A stretch of DNA of 64,000 nucleotides from CAYPLH01 sp964411505 (GCA_964411505.1 CAYPLH010000004.1:62001-126000), one strand, 5' to 3'; counted from the first letter of the stretch, positions 1 through 10,637 are shown. Notes: generated from the sequence alone by a model not told the origin. Program-made: numbers and translations.

Positions 1-12
1 AGGAAGGTGATT

Positions 13-1035
13 ATGAAATATAAAGCATATATTGGGACTTATTCAATACGTAAAAGCAGGGGTATATATATAGCAGATACTGATAGTAAAACTGGAGATA
101 TGCATATATTTGATTCATATAATGCCTTTAATCCTTCATACCTAGCTATTTCCAAAGACTGTAATTATCTGTTTAGCGTTCTGGAAACAAAGGAAATTGA
201 TGGTCACTACGGAGGTGCTGTGATCTCGTTTTCAATCAACCAGGACGCTACTTTAAATCTTGTATCAAAAGCATATACCTTAGGAACAGATCCCTGTCAT
301 CTTACAACAGATAAAAAGGATACATTTTTATATGTAGCAAATTACAGTGATGGAAAACTGACAGTATTACCTTTGAACAATGGTGCAATTATTAATGAGC
401 CTTTAGTAATAGAACATTGGAATAGTGACCTTGTAAATAATCGTCTGAAGAATTCTCATGCTCATTGCACTATGTTTGATAGGAATGGAAGACTTTGCAT
501 GGTTGATCTAGGCTTAGATAAAGCAATATTTTACAATGTAGAAAATAACATACTCATTGAAGAATGTGCTTTAGTAACAAAGCTAGGGTCAGGTCCTAGG
601 CATGTGGTGTTTTCTAGTAATGGATGTTTTGCATGGATTGTATGCGAGCATTCTAATGAGATCTATACTTTTGATTTAATAAGCATGCAAAGAATTGGGA
701 TATACACAACATTGCCAGGCGATTTCAAAGGTAGTAATACATGTGCAGCGATTAAGATTTCACCGTGTGGAGAGTTTATCTATGCCTCAAATAGAGGACA
801 CAATAGCATAGCAGTGTTTCAGATTGAAAAGAATGGCAAACTGAAACTTGTAGGAAATTATTTTTCAAGAGGCAAAACTCCACGTGATTTCGCTTTTTCA
901 CCTAATGGAAAGTTTCTATATATTGCCAATCAAAATTCTGATAGTATTGAAGTTTTTTTAGTGCGGGCTGGACGACTTGAATATACCGGGCAAAGTATAA
1001 GTGTGCCTGCACCTTGCTGCATAATTTTCAGGTAG
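13..1035 (+). CDS. Lactonase family beta-propeller protein (6-phosphogluconolactonase-like)
   Basis: About 340 residues with the repeated blades of the YbhE/Pgl lactonase family: segments such as YVANYSDGKL, HAHCTMFD, GPRHVVFSSNG, YASNRGHNSIAVF and FLYIANQNSDSIEVF recur at regular spacing. The family is cytosolic and hydrolyses sugar lactones, classically 6-phosphogluconolactone; in glycan loci it may act on other aldonolactones. There is no signal peptide. I chose ATG at 13 because the GTG at 7 lies inside the ribosome site AGGAAGGTGA at 1-10. The gene precedes the GH9/regulator/transporter locus on the same strand, with 327 bases between. Substrate is inferred from family only. Confidence 0.85.
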   Translation: MKYKAYIGTYSIRKSRGIYIADTDSKTGDMHIFDSYNAFNPSYLAISKDCNYLFSVLETKEIDGHYGGAVISFSINQDATLNLVSKAYTLGTDPCHLTTDKKDTFLYVANYSDGKLTVLPLNNGAIINEPLVIEHWNSDLVNNRLKNSHAHCTMFDRNGRLCMVDLGLDKAIFYNVENNILIEECALVTKLGSGPRHVVFSSNGCFAWIVCEHSNEIYTFDLISMQRIGIYTTLPGDFKGSNTCAAIKISPCGEFIYASNRGHNSIAVFQIEKNGKLKLVGNYFSRGKTPRDFAFSPNGKFLYIANQNSDSIEVFLVRAGRLEYTGQSISVPAPCCIIFR

Positions 1036-1362
1036 AGTTTTTAATTCTAGTTTGGCACTTGAAAAGTAAAACTTTTTTATAGTTTATATTTTAAACAGGA
1101 AATATTCCATGTTACAGGTTAAAATCAACTTTGTGTACTGAAAAATTTTAGGTATAATCCATATCATAGATACATAAATAAATTCTCATTAAATGCTTTA
1201 GTATTGTTACACAGTAAACATGCAAAGGAGCAATTTATTTGATGTTGTTTAGCTAATAATTCATTCAAATTATATATACAGTAAGTATATATTGTAGTAC
1301 AAATAAGTATAGGAGATATAATAAACCTATTTACAGACATTGGTTTATTATGAATTTATTAA
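1036..1362. other. Intergenic gap between lactonase and GH9 genes
   Basis: AT-rich 327 bases with no ORF worth calling. A GGAG at about 1312 is too far from the GH9 ATG to be a normal ribosome site. I see no convincing terminator hairpin and no clear promoter boxes. Confidence 0.5.
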
Positions 1363-4140
1363 ATGAAAAATCTTAGTACTCTACAAATGCCCATGAAAAT
1401 TAAAGAAGGTAACACCGCATTAATTCGTTGGCAGAATAAACCTGTAATAAAATCTATTTTATTAGATGACTTTAAGGATTTTTCCCGGTGGACACATAGA
1501 GGTTTTGGGAAGATAATGTTTACAGAAGAAAGGAGTCTTACAGGAAAAAAAGCACTTCGATTGCTATCGCCTACAAAAGGTGATATGAAAATACATATGT
1601 CTAAACGACAGTTTGGAGTTGCATCGGCTCAATTAAATATTGGCAGTTCAGACTGGTCTTCATACAACAGGCTTTCATTTTGGGTTTATCCAGTGCTCCC
1701 GGGTTTTCGTGTAATAAGTATGAAATTTCAATTGCATTATGATGGAAAGCCTATTCCGGCTGAAGGAGTAAATTACCAGCAATTAAAAAAAGAAATATGG
1801 AATCATGTTGTTTGGGAAATACCTCACATTAATAGAGATAAAATTACTGCTGTTGAATTTATATATTTGCTTACAGGCAATGAACCTGAGGCGGCTAATG
1901 AAGTTTGCTTTGATATTGATTCTATAGAACTACAGAGAGTTGAAACAGATAAATTTGAAGGCTGGAATATAGCCTCCGGCAGAATAGCTTTTAGTCATAC
2001 AGGCTATATGACGGGATTCGAGAAGAAAGCATTTACGAACGATATCAATATAAAAGAGTTTTTACTGATAGATAATGAAAGCGGTGAAGTAATACTCAGT
2101 AAAGCTGTCAACACTATTAATACCAGATTCGGAAAATTTCTTGAGATGGATTTTTCTGAAGTGGAAAAGAGTGGAAGCTATATAATTCAGGCAGGGAATA
2201 TTACTACAAAACCTTTCAAAATTTCTTCATTTGTATGGTATGAGTCTATACTAAAATCCATTAACTTTTTTTATTGCCAAAGGTGCGGGATAGAAATCCA
2301 AGGGATTCATGGGGTTTGTCATAGAGACTGGCGTGTAGTACATAACGATCAGAGTATTGTTATAAACGGGGGCTGGCATGATGCAGGGGATCTATCTCAA
2401 GGTCTGACTAATACAGCAGAAGCGGTTCATTCAATGGTATCTTTATCTGAAAACCTCAAAGACAAGGATTCTGTTCTTGCAGAAAGATTGTTGGATGAAG
2501 CAAGATGGGGTTTGAATTGGTTATTGAAGACGAGGTTTGACGATGGCTACAGGGTTCGGTTCGCAATTACAGAGATGAGAACTGATGGCATAATAGGAAC
2601 AGTGGATGATATTACTGTTGAAGCAACAGATGATATGCCATTGCAATACTTTCACGCGTCAGGTGCTGAAGCAATTGCAGGGAGGTTATTTCAGAAAGAT
2701 GATCCTATACTGGCTAATTATTCAATAAAAATTTCTATAGAAGACTGGAAAAAAGCAGTCGAGAAATTAGACTTTGTTGGAATAGAAATTGCAGCTGCAG
2801 GAGCGCAGGCATCAATAGAATTATATAAAGCAACTGGAGATTATATGTTCAAAGATAAAGCAATTGAATGGGCGCAAATAATTATGGACTGTCAGCAACG
2901 AGAATGTCTTGAGTTAAATAAACCAATTGCAGGATTCTTTTACACTGATACTGATAAGAAATATATCCTTCACTATAACCACAGGTCGCATGAGCAGGCT
3001 CCAATTGTTCTACTAGCGGAGATGTGTCAGCTTTTTCCACATCATAGAGATTGGATTAAATGGTATTCAACAATTGTTTTATATTCAGAATATTTAAAAG
3101 CAGCCTCCCAGTTAACTGATCCCTATTATATGCTTCCATGCTCAATATATGATATCAGAGAAATAGAAGATATTGAGATAGCTAAAAATCAACGCAGCAA
3201 GATAATGCATAATATATTATCTACTTATGGAAGCCAGATAAAAAATGGACATTATTTAGGTGATAGCTATTATTTAAGGACGTTTCCAGTAGTAACCTCT
3301 AACCAGAGGGGTCATTTTGGAGTGCTTCTTTCTCAGACAAAAGCGCTTTCAGTTGCTGCAAAAATCCGTAATGATCCATCATTAATGAATTTGGTGCAGA
3401 AGCAACTAAAGTGGTTGGTTGGTCTTAACCCTTTTGCTCAAAGCATGATGTATGGGGAAGGTTATGACTACTCTCCACAGTTTACAATATCATCAGGTGA
3501 TATTGTAGGTTCTCTTCCGGTTGGCATTCAAACAAATGGAGATAAGGATGAACCTTTTTGGACGGGATCAAATTACCCAACGTATAAAGAGGTATGGGTT
3601 CATCCGTCATCCCGATGGTTATGGCTTATGAAGGAAGCAAACGGAGCAGCACAGATTACAGGATGTGTTAAAATGGGGATTGGACATGTGAAGTTTATAA
3701 ATAAAACAAATGGAGAAGTAGAGGTTGTTAATACGGAATGGGAAACAGGCGAATTTTCTACATTACTCAATTCTGGTGTTTATGAGGTAGCTGTTGATAA
3801 AAGGGTGATCAAGAAATTAAGCTTATTGCCTGGAACAAAAACAAGACTTAACCTGAAGCAATGGTTCAATTTTGATATTGAACAGTCCTATATCAATGAA
3901 GAATATATTGATATAATCATTACTGCTATAGGAGACATGTCTACAGTGTTTGAGATCAAAACATATAACCTGCAAACAGACACAAGTGAAGTTAAGATGG
4001 AACTAGATTGTAACACAAAAAAAAGTGTTACAATAAAGGCTAGGATTTTATCTAAAAAAACACCTTGGATTGCAGTAGTTATTCCTAATAGAGATATTTT
4101 AGAAATGAAAGAGATATGTGGGAATATGGGATTACGATGA
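1363..4140 (+). CDS. Glycoside hydrolase family 9 protein without signal peptide
   Basis: 925 residues. Order: an N-terminal beta-sandwich-like region (about 1-195), a cellulase-type Ig-like domain (about 200-290), the alpha/alpha-barrel GH9 catalytic domain (about 290-765), and a C-terminal beta extension (about 765-925). The GH9 signature GGWHDAGD is at 336-343, giving D340/D343 as the catalytic-base aspartates. The proton-donor glutamate is probably E743 in YKEVWVHPS, aligned to the usual NEVATDYN motif. The start shows no signal peptide or lipobox, so the enzyme should be cytoplasmic and act on imported oligosaccharides rather than on cellulose. The regulator follows after 26 bases, and the transporter genes come next. 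The ribosome site for this ATG is weak, so the start is uncertain. Confidence 0.85.
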   Translation: MKNLSTLQMPMKIKEGNTALIRWQNKPVIKSILLDDFKDFSRWTHRGFGKIMFTEERSLTGKKALRLLSPTKGDMKIHMSKRQFGVASAQLNIGSSDWSSYNRLSFWVYPVLPGFRVISMKFQLHYDGKPIPAEGVNYQQLKKEIWNHVVWEIPHINRDKITAVEFIYLLTGNEPEAANEVCFDIDSIELQRVETDKFEGWNIASGRIAFSHTGYMTGFEKKAFTNDINIKEFLLIDNESGEVILSKAVNTINTRFGKFLEMDFSEVEKSGSYIIQAGNITTKPFKISSFVWYESILKSINFFYCQRCGIEIQGIHGVCHRDWRVVHNDQSIVINGGWHDAGDLSQGLTNTAEAVHSMVSLSENLKDKDSVLAERLLDEARWGLNWLLKTRFDDGYRVRFAITEMRTDGIIGTVDDITVEATDDMPLQYFHASGAEAIAGRLFQKDDPILANYSIKISIEDWKKAVEKLDFVGIEIAAAGAQASIELYKATGDYMFKDKAIEWAQIIMDCQQRECLELNKPIAGFFYTDTDKKYILHYNHRSHEQAPIVLLAEMCQLFPHHRDWIKWYSTIVLYSEYLKAASQLTDPYYMLPCSIYDIREIEDIEIAKNQRSKIMHNILSTYGSQIKNGHYLGDSYYLRTFPVVTSNQRGHFGVLLSQTKALSVAAKIRNDPSLMNLVQKQLKWLVGLNPFAQSMMYGEGYDYSPQFTISSGDIVGSLPVGIQTNGDKDEPFWTGSNYPTYKEVWVHPSSRWLWLMKEANGAAQITGCVKMGIGHVKFINKTNGEVEVVNTEWETGEFSTLLNSGVYEVAVDKRVIKKLSLLPGTKTRLNLKQWFNFDIEQSYINEEYIDIIITAIGDMSTVFEIKTYNLQTDTSEVKMELDCNTKKSVTIKARILSKKTPWIAVVIPNRDILEMKEICGNMGLR

Positions 4141-4166
4141 AATAGTTATAATAGGTGGTTATGAAT

Positions 4167-6485
4167 ATGAACATGATTATGAATGATAAATATAGGATTT
4201 TTACAAAATTTTTGTTATATTACATGATTATACTTATCGTTACACTATTTATTGGAATCATCAGTTATAATGAGGCATATAAGATCGCGAAAAAGGATGC
4301 TATTGAGGATGTTTTTTTTACTCTGGAAAGTGGGAGAGATCTATTGGAAGCACGCTTGATGGAAGTAGACAATATGGTGGCACAGCTTTCATTAGATCAG
4401 AGCATGTTTGATTACTGGAATATGAGAGGTGCTCTGGCTGCCAATAATTATTTTAAAATGAACACATTATCTTCTGAGCTTATGTCAAATATTCTTACAA
4501 ATGATTTTATTGATGAATTTTATCTATATTTAAAAAGTCCGGATGTTCTGGTATCAACAAAACAAGTTGCTACCAGAACAAAGATATTTTATAATGCTTT
4601 CTTGAATTATGAAGGTGTTGAGTTTTCAGAATGGGTTAACAAGATATTTACATATACACAAGGAAAGAGTTTTTGGCCTGCACATAAGGTAACTCAAGAT
4701 AATCAGATAAAGACATTTATTTCCTATATACATTTAATGCCTATAGGAAGTATTAGTGAATTTCCATCTGCATCTATAATATTGATAGATGAATTGCAGA
4801 TAAGGAGATATTTTGGCTCGTTCAACTTTGAGAATAACGGAAGCTTATATGTAATTGATAGTAGCAATAATTATATTAGTACAATTAATAGCAACGAGCC
4901 AACATTTGGTCAATTTAAATCAAAGCTAGATGGGGCAGGATATTTTGAAGAAACGACTGCTAGTGGCGATAAGTTCGTAATTATTTATACAACATCATCT
5001 TACACTGGTTGGACATATGCAGTCAGTCTTCCAGATAGTATGTTCATTGAACAGATTTCCAATTTGGTAAAAATATTTACAAGGGCATTAATTTTTATTT
5101 TCAGCATAGGGTTACTAACAGCACTTATATTTGCATATAAAAATAGTAGGCCCATTATATCATTGCTTAGTAAGTTGAAGAGAAGCATTTACTTAGATGA
5201 TTTAAAATCAACTTCGGATTATGATTTTATTGAGAGAACAGTGAGTAAATTACTAGATTCAAATAATGAGATGGAGAGTAAGCTACGAAAACATGTTCCA
5301 CTTTTACGGTCAGCAGCTATTGAACGTCTTTTAAGAGCTGAATTTAGTAGTCTGGATGAAATTAATTCAGTATTAAGTATGGTAGGTCTTAATGTGTGGG
5401 GAGAAAGCTTTATTGTTGCATTAATGCGGATAGATATTAATTATGAGAGACAACCAAGAGAGAATTTAAACAAATTATACATTAGCAGGCTACTCGCTGG
5501 AGACATGCTGAAAGAGCAATTGGGGAAGATGTGCATTATACATAATATTGATAATGATAAAATTGCAATACTTTTATTTGAGGATAAGCTACAGAAAAAA
5601 ATAGAGTATTACCTTAAAGATGAAGTGGAAGAATTTGAGAAGAAACACGATGTAAGTTTGTGTTTTGGTGTTGGAAATAAGTGTAACAGTCTAATGGAAG
5701 TTAACAAATCTTTTGGCGAAGCAAATATGGCTCTTGAGTATAGATCGTGGCATAGATCTATACGTATTTCATATTTTCATAATATGCCTCAAAAGGAGCG
5801 TGTTTTTTATTTCCCGGTTGAAACAGAACTAAAATTATGTAATCTTATAAAAGCCGGGCGTAAGTCAGAAGCATTAGAATTAGTTAAATTGATTTTTATA
5901 GAAAATTTTGAGAAAAGATGCCTCAGCACAGAAAAGGTGAAAAAGTTAGTTTACCTTATGCGAGGAAACGTATTGAGGGTTAGAGAAGAAATTTTTGAAG
6001 AAGATAACAATGAGAAACTTGTCGAAATTCTAAGTCATTTTGATTGTTGTTTCACCATTGAAGAATTAAAGAATAAGTTATTAAAAGTTTATAGTGATAT
6101 ATGTGACAATATTAATGATAGAAGAAATAAACTCGATTTTTATCTTGTTAATAAAATAAATAATTATATTGACAGCAATTATACGGATTTAAACCTTAGC
6201 CTGAATAATATTGCTGCCAAGTTTGACCTTACAGAAAAATATCTATCCTTTTTATTTAAAAATATACGAGGCGAGAATATATCATACTATATAGAAAAGA
6301 TTCGCCTTCAGCATTCTATAAGGCTCTTATCTGATCATAATATGCCGGTAAAGGATGTTGCATTAGAATCAGGATACGTTAATCTGAACACTTTCTATAA
6401 AGCGTTTAAAAGAATATATGGAGTAACTCCTAGCTCATATCGGAAGAATTTAAATATATTTGCTGATGGGAATAAGCAACACTGA
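4167..6485 (+). CDS. Membrane-anchored AraC-family transcriptional regulator with extracellular sensor
   Basis: About 770 residues. A transmembrane helix at about 10-35 and a second near 300-325 enclose an extracellular dCACHE-like sensor region. A cytoplasmic linker follows, and the C-terminus carries two AraC helix-turn-helix motifs (about 665-765, with IRLQHSIRLLSDHNMPVKDV and GVTPSSYRK). This is the one-component regulator type that usually sits beside LplABC-like sugar transporters in Firmicutes and activates them on sensing an extracellular sugar. Several ATGs are in frame near the start; AGGTGG at 4153-4158 best fits ATG 4167. Bases 4089-4183, covering the GH9 end and this start, are duplicated at 14087-14181. 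Confidence 0.87.
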   Translation: MNMIMNDKYRIFTKFLLYYMIILIVTLFIGIISYNEAYKIAKKDAIEDVFFTLESGRDLLEARLMEVDNMVAQLSLDQSMFDYWNMRGALAANNYFKMNTLSSELMSNILTNDFIDEFYLYLKSPDVLVSTKQVATRTKIFYNAFLNYEGVEFSEWVNKIFTYTQGKSFWPAHKVTQDNQIKTFISYIHLMPIGSISEFPSASIILIDELQIRRYFGSFNFENNGSLYVIDSSNNYISTINSNEPTFGQFKSKLDGAGYFEETTASGDKFVIIYTTSSYTGWTYAVSLPDSMFIEQISNLVKIFTRALIFIFSIGLLTALIFAYKNSRPIISLLSKLKRSIYLDDLKSTSDYDFIERTVSKLLDSNNEMESKLRKHVPLLRSAAIERLLRAEFSSLDEINSVLSMVGLNVWGESFIVALMRIDINYERQPRENLNKLYISRLLAGDMLKEQLGKMCIIHNIDNDKIAILLFEDKLQKKIEYYLKDEVEEFEKKHDVSLCFGVGNKCNSLMEVNKSFGEANMALEYRSWHRSIRISYFHNMPQKERVFYFPVETELKLCNLIKAGRKSEALELVKLIFIENFEKRCLSTEKVKKLVYLMRGNVLRVREEIFEEDNNEKLVEILSHFDCCFTIEELKNKLLKVYSDICDNINDRRNKLDFYLVNKINNYIDSNYTDLNLSLNNIAAKFDLTEKYLSFLFKNIRGENISYYIEKIRLQHSIRLLSDHNMPVKDVALESGYVNLNTFYKAFKRIYGVTPSSYRKNLNIFADGNKQH

Positions 6486-6731
6486 GTGACCAACATATTA
6501 ATCTAACGGTAGTATTTCAACTTTTCGGGAGAGATTCAACTTTACATTGTATTATTAAGATTGATATAGTATGGCAAGAAATGAACTGTCGTTAACAAAT
6601 ATCATTAATGGCACCAATTTTTAAAAAATCATTTAAAGTATACTTATATAACTAATGTAATTATGATAAAATTCCATGCTTCAGGAGCTGGATGATTCTT
6701 ATAACGAGATTCTAGATGGAGGTGCATTATC

Positions 6732-7673
6732 ATGGTAATGGGCAGGAACATTGAAGCAATTAAAAGAAATGTATACCGTGATATTAAGAAGAACTATCAA
6801 TTATATTTAATAGTACTGTTACCATTGATTTATATTATTGTCTTTAAATATTACCCTATGTATGGAGCACAGATAGCTTTCAAGGATTTTGTAGCAACGA
6901 AGGGTATTATAGGTAGTCAATGGGTGGGTCTTGATAACTTTAGAAGGTTTTTTAAATCCTATCAAATCTGGACTCTTTTTAAAAACACGCTAAGTATAAG
7001 TGTCTATCAGCTCATAGCTGGGTTTCCATTTCCAATAATTCTTGCTTTAGCGCTTAACAATGCCCAAAACTTAAGGTTTAAGAAGCTTGTCCAAACAACA
7101 ACATATATTCCTCATTTTATTTCCACTGTTGTAATTGTTGGAATTATAATGCAATTTTTAAACCCCAGATTTGGATTAATCAATTCAATTATTGAGTATT
7201 TTGGTGGGGAGCCAGTAAATTTTATGGGCTCACCGCAGTATTTTAAAACTATTTATGTGTTATCGGGGATATGGCAGAATGCTGGATGGGGAACGGTAAT
7301 ATATCTGTCTGCATTATCAAGCATAGATCCGGAGTTACATGCAGCCGCAATTGTAGATGGTGCAAGTATTTTTAAAAGGGTGATTCATATTGATTTACCG
7401 GGAATTTTACCGACAGTGGTAATATTGCTTATTATGAATGCAGGTAGCATTATGAATGTAGGTTTCGAGAAAATTTTACTTATGCAGAATCCATTGAATT
7501 TGAGGACTTCTGAAGTTATATCAACTTATGTTTATAAAGTGGGTTTAGCTTCACCTATGGGTAATTACTCATATTCAACTGCAATTGGTTTGTTTAATTC
7601 AGTTGTTAACTTCATTCTGCTTGTAATTGTTAATCAAATAGCAAAAAGAGTTGGAGAGACAAGTTTATGGTAG
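6732..7673 (+). CDS. ABC transporter permease, LplB-like (CUT1 sugar family)
   Basis: 313 residues with about six transmembrane helices and the cytoplasmic-loop motif around LHAAAIVDGAS, which contacts the ATPase in binding-protein-dependent permeases. The KYYPMYGAQIAFKDF segment near the N-terminus is typical of the LplB/polysaccharide permease group. GGAGG at 6718-6722 supports ATG 6732. The partner permease follows after 11 bases and a solute-binding lipoprotein after that, so the three form an importer. No ATPase gene is present; these systems normally share a distant MsmX-type ATPase. The substrate is probably an oligosaccharide released by secreted enzymes and cut by the upstream GH9 protein. 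Confidence 0.9.
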   Translation: MVMGRNIEAIKRNVYRDIKKNYQLYLIVLLPLIYIIVFKYYPMYGAQIAFKDFVATKGIIGSQWVGLDNFRRFFKSYQIWTLFKNTLSISVYQLIAGFPFPIILALALNNAQNLRFKKLVQTTTYIPHFISTVVIVGIIMQFLNPRFGLINSIIEYFGGEPVNFMGSPQYFKTIYVLSGIWQNAGWGTVIYLSALSSIDPELHAAAIVDGASIFKRVIHIDLPGILPTVVILLIMNAGSIMNVGFEKILLMQNPLNLRTSEVISTYVYKVGLASPMGNYSYSTAIGLFNSVVNFILLVIVNQIAKRVGETSLW

Positions 7674-7684
7674 GAGGGATTTGA

Positions 7685-8575
7685 ATGAATGTAAGAAAGC
7701 TGTCGTTAGAAGATGAAATCTTTATGTTTATTAATAATAGTTTTCTTGTAGTATTTTTTCTAATGGTATTTTATCCTATTTTATATATTGTCAGTGCTTC
7801 ATTAAGTTCTACCGATGCTGTTATGTCTGGAGAAGTATGGCTAATACCAGTACGCCCGACGTTGAAAGGCTATGCAGCTGTATTCAGAAATAACTCTATA
7901 TTAATTGGATACGGTAATTCGCTTTATTATACGGTTTTCGGTACAATCTTAAACTTATTCATGACAATAATTGCTGCATATCCACTATCTAGAAAGGATT
8001 TTAAGGCAAGAAATGTAATTATGTTTCTGTTTACATTTACTATGATGTTTAGTGGAGGACTAATTCCTTCATTCCTATTAATAAAGAACTTGAATATACT
8101 AAATACAAGATGGGCTATGATTATTCCAGTGGCAATGAGAGTTTGGAATGTTATTGTGACACGGACTTATTACCAGTCTACAATTTCAAATGAGCTGCTG
8201 GAAGCTGCACAATTGGATGGATGTAATGATTTGAAGTTTATGTGGTATGTAGTAATTCCACTCTCAAAAGCTATATCTGCAGTAATGGTTATGTTTTATG
8301 CTGTAGGACATTGGAATTCATTTTTTAATGCTCTGATCTATTTGAACGAAAAAAAACTTTATCCACTGCAAATAATATTGAGAGATATTTTAATTATGAA
8401 CTCTATAGATACAGATATGCTGATGGATCCAGATGCGCAATCGGAAATGCTTGGGTTAAGAGAACTGCTTAAGTATGCACTTATAATTGTTGCAAGTATG
8501 CCTGTATTGTGTTTATATCCGTTTGTACAAAAACATTTTGTAAAAGGTATCATGATAGGAGCTATAAAAGGTTAG
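7685..8575 (+). CDS. ABC transporter permease, LplC/YtcP-like (CUT1 sugar family)
   Basis: 296 residues, about six transmembrane helices. The GGLIPSFLLIKNLNIL segment and the EAA-type loop LEAAQLDGCNDLKF are characteristic of the LplC group, as is the C-terminal VQKHFVKGIMIGAIKG ending. AGGAGGGA overlaps the end of the upstream permease gene and supports ATG 7685. It forms the second membrane subunit of the importer with the product of 6732-7673. Confidence 0.9.
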   Translation: MNVRKLSLEDEIFMFINNSFLVVFFLMVFYPILYIVSASLSSTDAVMSGEVWLIPVRPTLKGYAAVFRNNSILIGYGNSLYYTVFGTILNLFMTIIAAYPLSRKDFKARNVIMFLFTFTMMFSGGLIPSFLLIKNLNILNTRWAMIIPVAMRVWNVIVTRTYYQSTISNELLEAAQLDGCNDLKFMWYVVIPLSKAISAVMVMFYAVGHWNSFFNALIYLNEKKLYPLQIILRDILIMNSIDTDMLMDPDAQSEMLGLRELLKYALIIVASMPVLCLYPFVQKHFVKGIMIGAIKG

Positions 8576-8806
8576 TTACGACACGAAGTCGTGTAGATAA
8601 ATGTTTCAAATGCTTGATACGGCTACGTTTCAAGCATAGTAACAGCAATATCAGCAACAGGTATGGATGCGGAAGAGGTCTCGACTAAGCATTTTTGTGG
8701 TCAAGAAGGCTACTTGATTGGAGGTGTTAATAGAAAATTTAAACTTATGAATTTTATTTAAGTATTTAGCTAAAAAAAAATAATTATTATGGAGGTCATG
8801 ATTCAC
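8576..8806. other. Spacer with short hairpin between permease and binding-protein genes
   Basis: A short inverted repeat, ACACGAAGTCGTGT, lies just after the permease stop (about 8581-8595). The rest has no ORF. A partial terminator or RNA-processing site here could raise binding-protein mRNA over the permease mRNA, as is common in such operons, but this is inference. Confidence 0.35.
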
Positions 8807-10495
8807 ATGAAAAAAGCAATCTATTTATTTTTGGTAACCATTTTATGTATTGCCATGATTCTTGGAGGATGTAACATTCAGAACAAGCCTGAAATCTCCG
8901 AAGGAGATAATACTTCAAGTGCAAAATCAACAGCTGATACAATAAACAGTACACAAAATGAAAAATTAAACATGACTGCAGCTAGTCAATTTCCTATAGT
9001 CAAAAACAAGGTGACATTAACTGCTTTGGTAGCGCAAAACCCTAATATTGAGGATTATGCAACTAATGATATGACTAAATATATGGAAGAAAAAACCAAT
9101 ATCCATATTGAATTTGAAGAATTGCCTCATAAAGAAAGCCTTACAAAATTAAATCTTATGATTGCAAGCAATGCTAAACTTCCTGATATGTTTGTGGGGC
9201 AGTACCTTTCAAATGACGCACAAGCCTTATATGGTATGGAGGGAGTTCTCATTCCCCTAGATTCATACATTGAAGAATATGGTGTGGAAATTAAATTAAT
9301 TGCCCAAAGAGTTGAGGGCATTATGGATAATATGAGAGCGCCCGATGGGAAAATATACTCCCTACCCATTATTAATGAAGGCTTTAATACGATATATTCA
9401 CAGAGAATGTGGATATATAAGCCATTTCTCGACAAATTAAACCTCTCAGTTCCTAAAACAACTGATGAGTTATACGATGTCTTAAAGGCATTCAAGACAA
9501 AAGATCCAAATGGAAATGAAAAAGCGGATGAGATACCTCTCTCATCTTCAACAAACGGATGGAGAGCTGGATTTGGTGCGTTAATGTGCTCCTTTATCTA
9601 TGATGATGGTGTAGACAGGTTCATTAATAATCAAGGAAAACTAAGCATTTCGTTTGACAAGCCCGAGTGGAGGGAGGGGCTCCGATATCTAAATAAGCTC
9701 TGCAAGGAAGGGCTGTTAGATCCAGCCAGCTTTACACAGGATATGCTGCAATTGAAGCAACTTGGAGAAAACAAGGATGCACCATTACTAGGAGTTGTTC
9801 AATCAGGAACAGTGGTTGACTTTCAGGATGCCGCAGGAGATAGGATATTGAACTTTATTCCACTACCTCCTTTAAAAGGACCTTCGGATGTACAACTTAG
9901 TGCTAAATATTTAAATAGAAGACTTGGTGGATTTGTAATATCTAAGTATTGTATGGAACCTGAAATAGCTTACAGATGGGGAGATCAATTCTATGGAGAT
10001 GATATTTCAGTAATTTCTCGTTATGGAACAGAGAATATACATTGGAGAGCAGCAGTGCCTGGACAAACCACTAATAGTGGAGAGCCTGCTTATGTAGAAG
10101 TTATAGAAAATATTTGGGGAATGCCTCAAAATTCACATTGGTTTAATAGGCATCACTTTGGTCCTAATCCTGCCAGAAATACAGTATCAAACGCTACTAG
10201 TAAAGTATTAACTCCAGAAAATCTGGTTAGTGAAGCAGCGAAGTTGTATGAGCCATTTGCCCCCAAGGAACTTGCTCCACCTATAATAGTAATGCGGTCT
10301 GAGGAAAACAAGGAATATGCAGATCTAAAGATAATAATAAACAGTTATGTGAATGAAAGTATAGCACGATTTATCACAGGTGACAGAAATATTGAAACAG
10401 AATGGGATTCATATCTAAAAGAACTTGATAATATGGGATTAAAAAGATATATCGAACTAACGCAGAAAGCTTATGATAGTAGTCAAGGGAAGTGA
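8807..10495 (+). CDS. Extracellular solute-binding lipoprotein, LplA-like
   Basis: About 562 residues. The N-terminus MKKAIYLFLVTILC is followed by the lipobox LGGC, so the protein should be lipid-anchored outside the membrane. The mature protein is a family 1 sugar-binding protein of the long LplA type. GGAGG at 8791-8795 gives good spacing to ATG 8807; the upstream in-frame ATG at 8789 overlaps that ribosome site. It is the receptor of the importer formed with the two permeases just upstream. Confidence 0.9.
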   Translation: MKKAIYLFLVTILCIAMILGGCNIQNKPEISEGDNTSSAKSTADTINSTQNEKLNMTAASQFPIVKNKVTLTALVAQNPNIEDYATNDMTKYMEEKTNIHIEFEELPHKESLTKLNLMIASNAKLPDMFVGQYLSNDAQALYGMEGVLIPLDSYIEEYGVEIKLIAQRVEGIMDNMRAPDGKIYSLPIINEGFNTIYSQRMWIYKPFLDKLNLSVPKTTDELYDVLKAFKTKDPNGNEKADEIPLSSSTNGWRAGFGALMCSFIYDDGVDRFINNQGKLSISFDKPEWREGLRYLNKLCKEGLLDPASFTQDMLQLKQLGENKDAPLLGVVQSGTVVDFQDAAGDRILNFIPLPPLKGPSDVQLSAKYLNRRLGGFVISKYCMEPEIAYRWGDQFYGDDISVISRYGTENIHWRAAVPGQTTNSGEPAYVEVIENIWGMPQNSHWFNRHHFGPNPARNTVSNATSKVLTPENLVSEAAKLYEPFAPKELAPPIIVMRSEENKEYADLKIIINSYVNESIARFITGDRNIETEWDSYLKELDNMGLKRYIELTQKAYDSSQGK

Positions 10496-10535
10496 AAAAT
10501 TATTATTACTCCGATAAGATATATAACATCAAGAT

Positions 10536-10637
10536 ACTCTAGTTAGGACAGAATCTCAAGTAGTGATTACAGTACAGAAAGTCTTGTATAGGTACTCGTG
10601 CATAAACCATATCAACGAGGGTACTGTATTAAGCTGA
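10536..10637 (+). pseudogene. Relic of beta-helix lyase-like gene N-terminus (copy 1)
   Basis: A short open stretch reading TLVRTESQVVITVQKVLYRY ends at a stop at 10635. The same text, with a few changes, occurs at about 13593-13683 in the larger relic of a Pectate_lyase_3-like gene. This is therefore a leftover or duplicated fragment of that gene, not an expressed gene. It has no plausible start codon. Confidence 0.6.
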
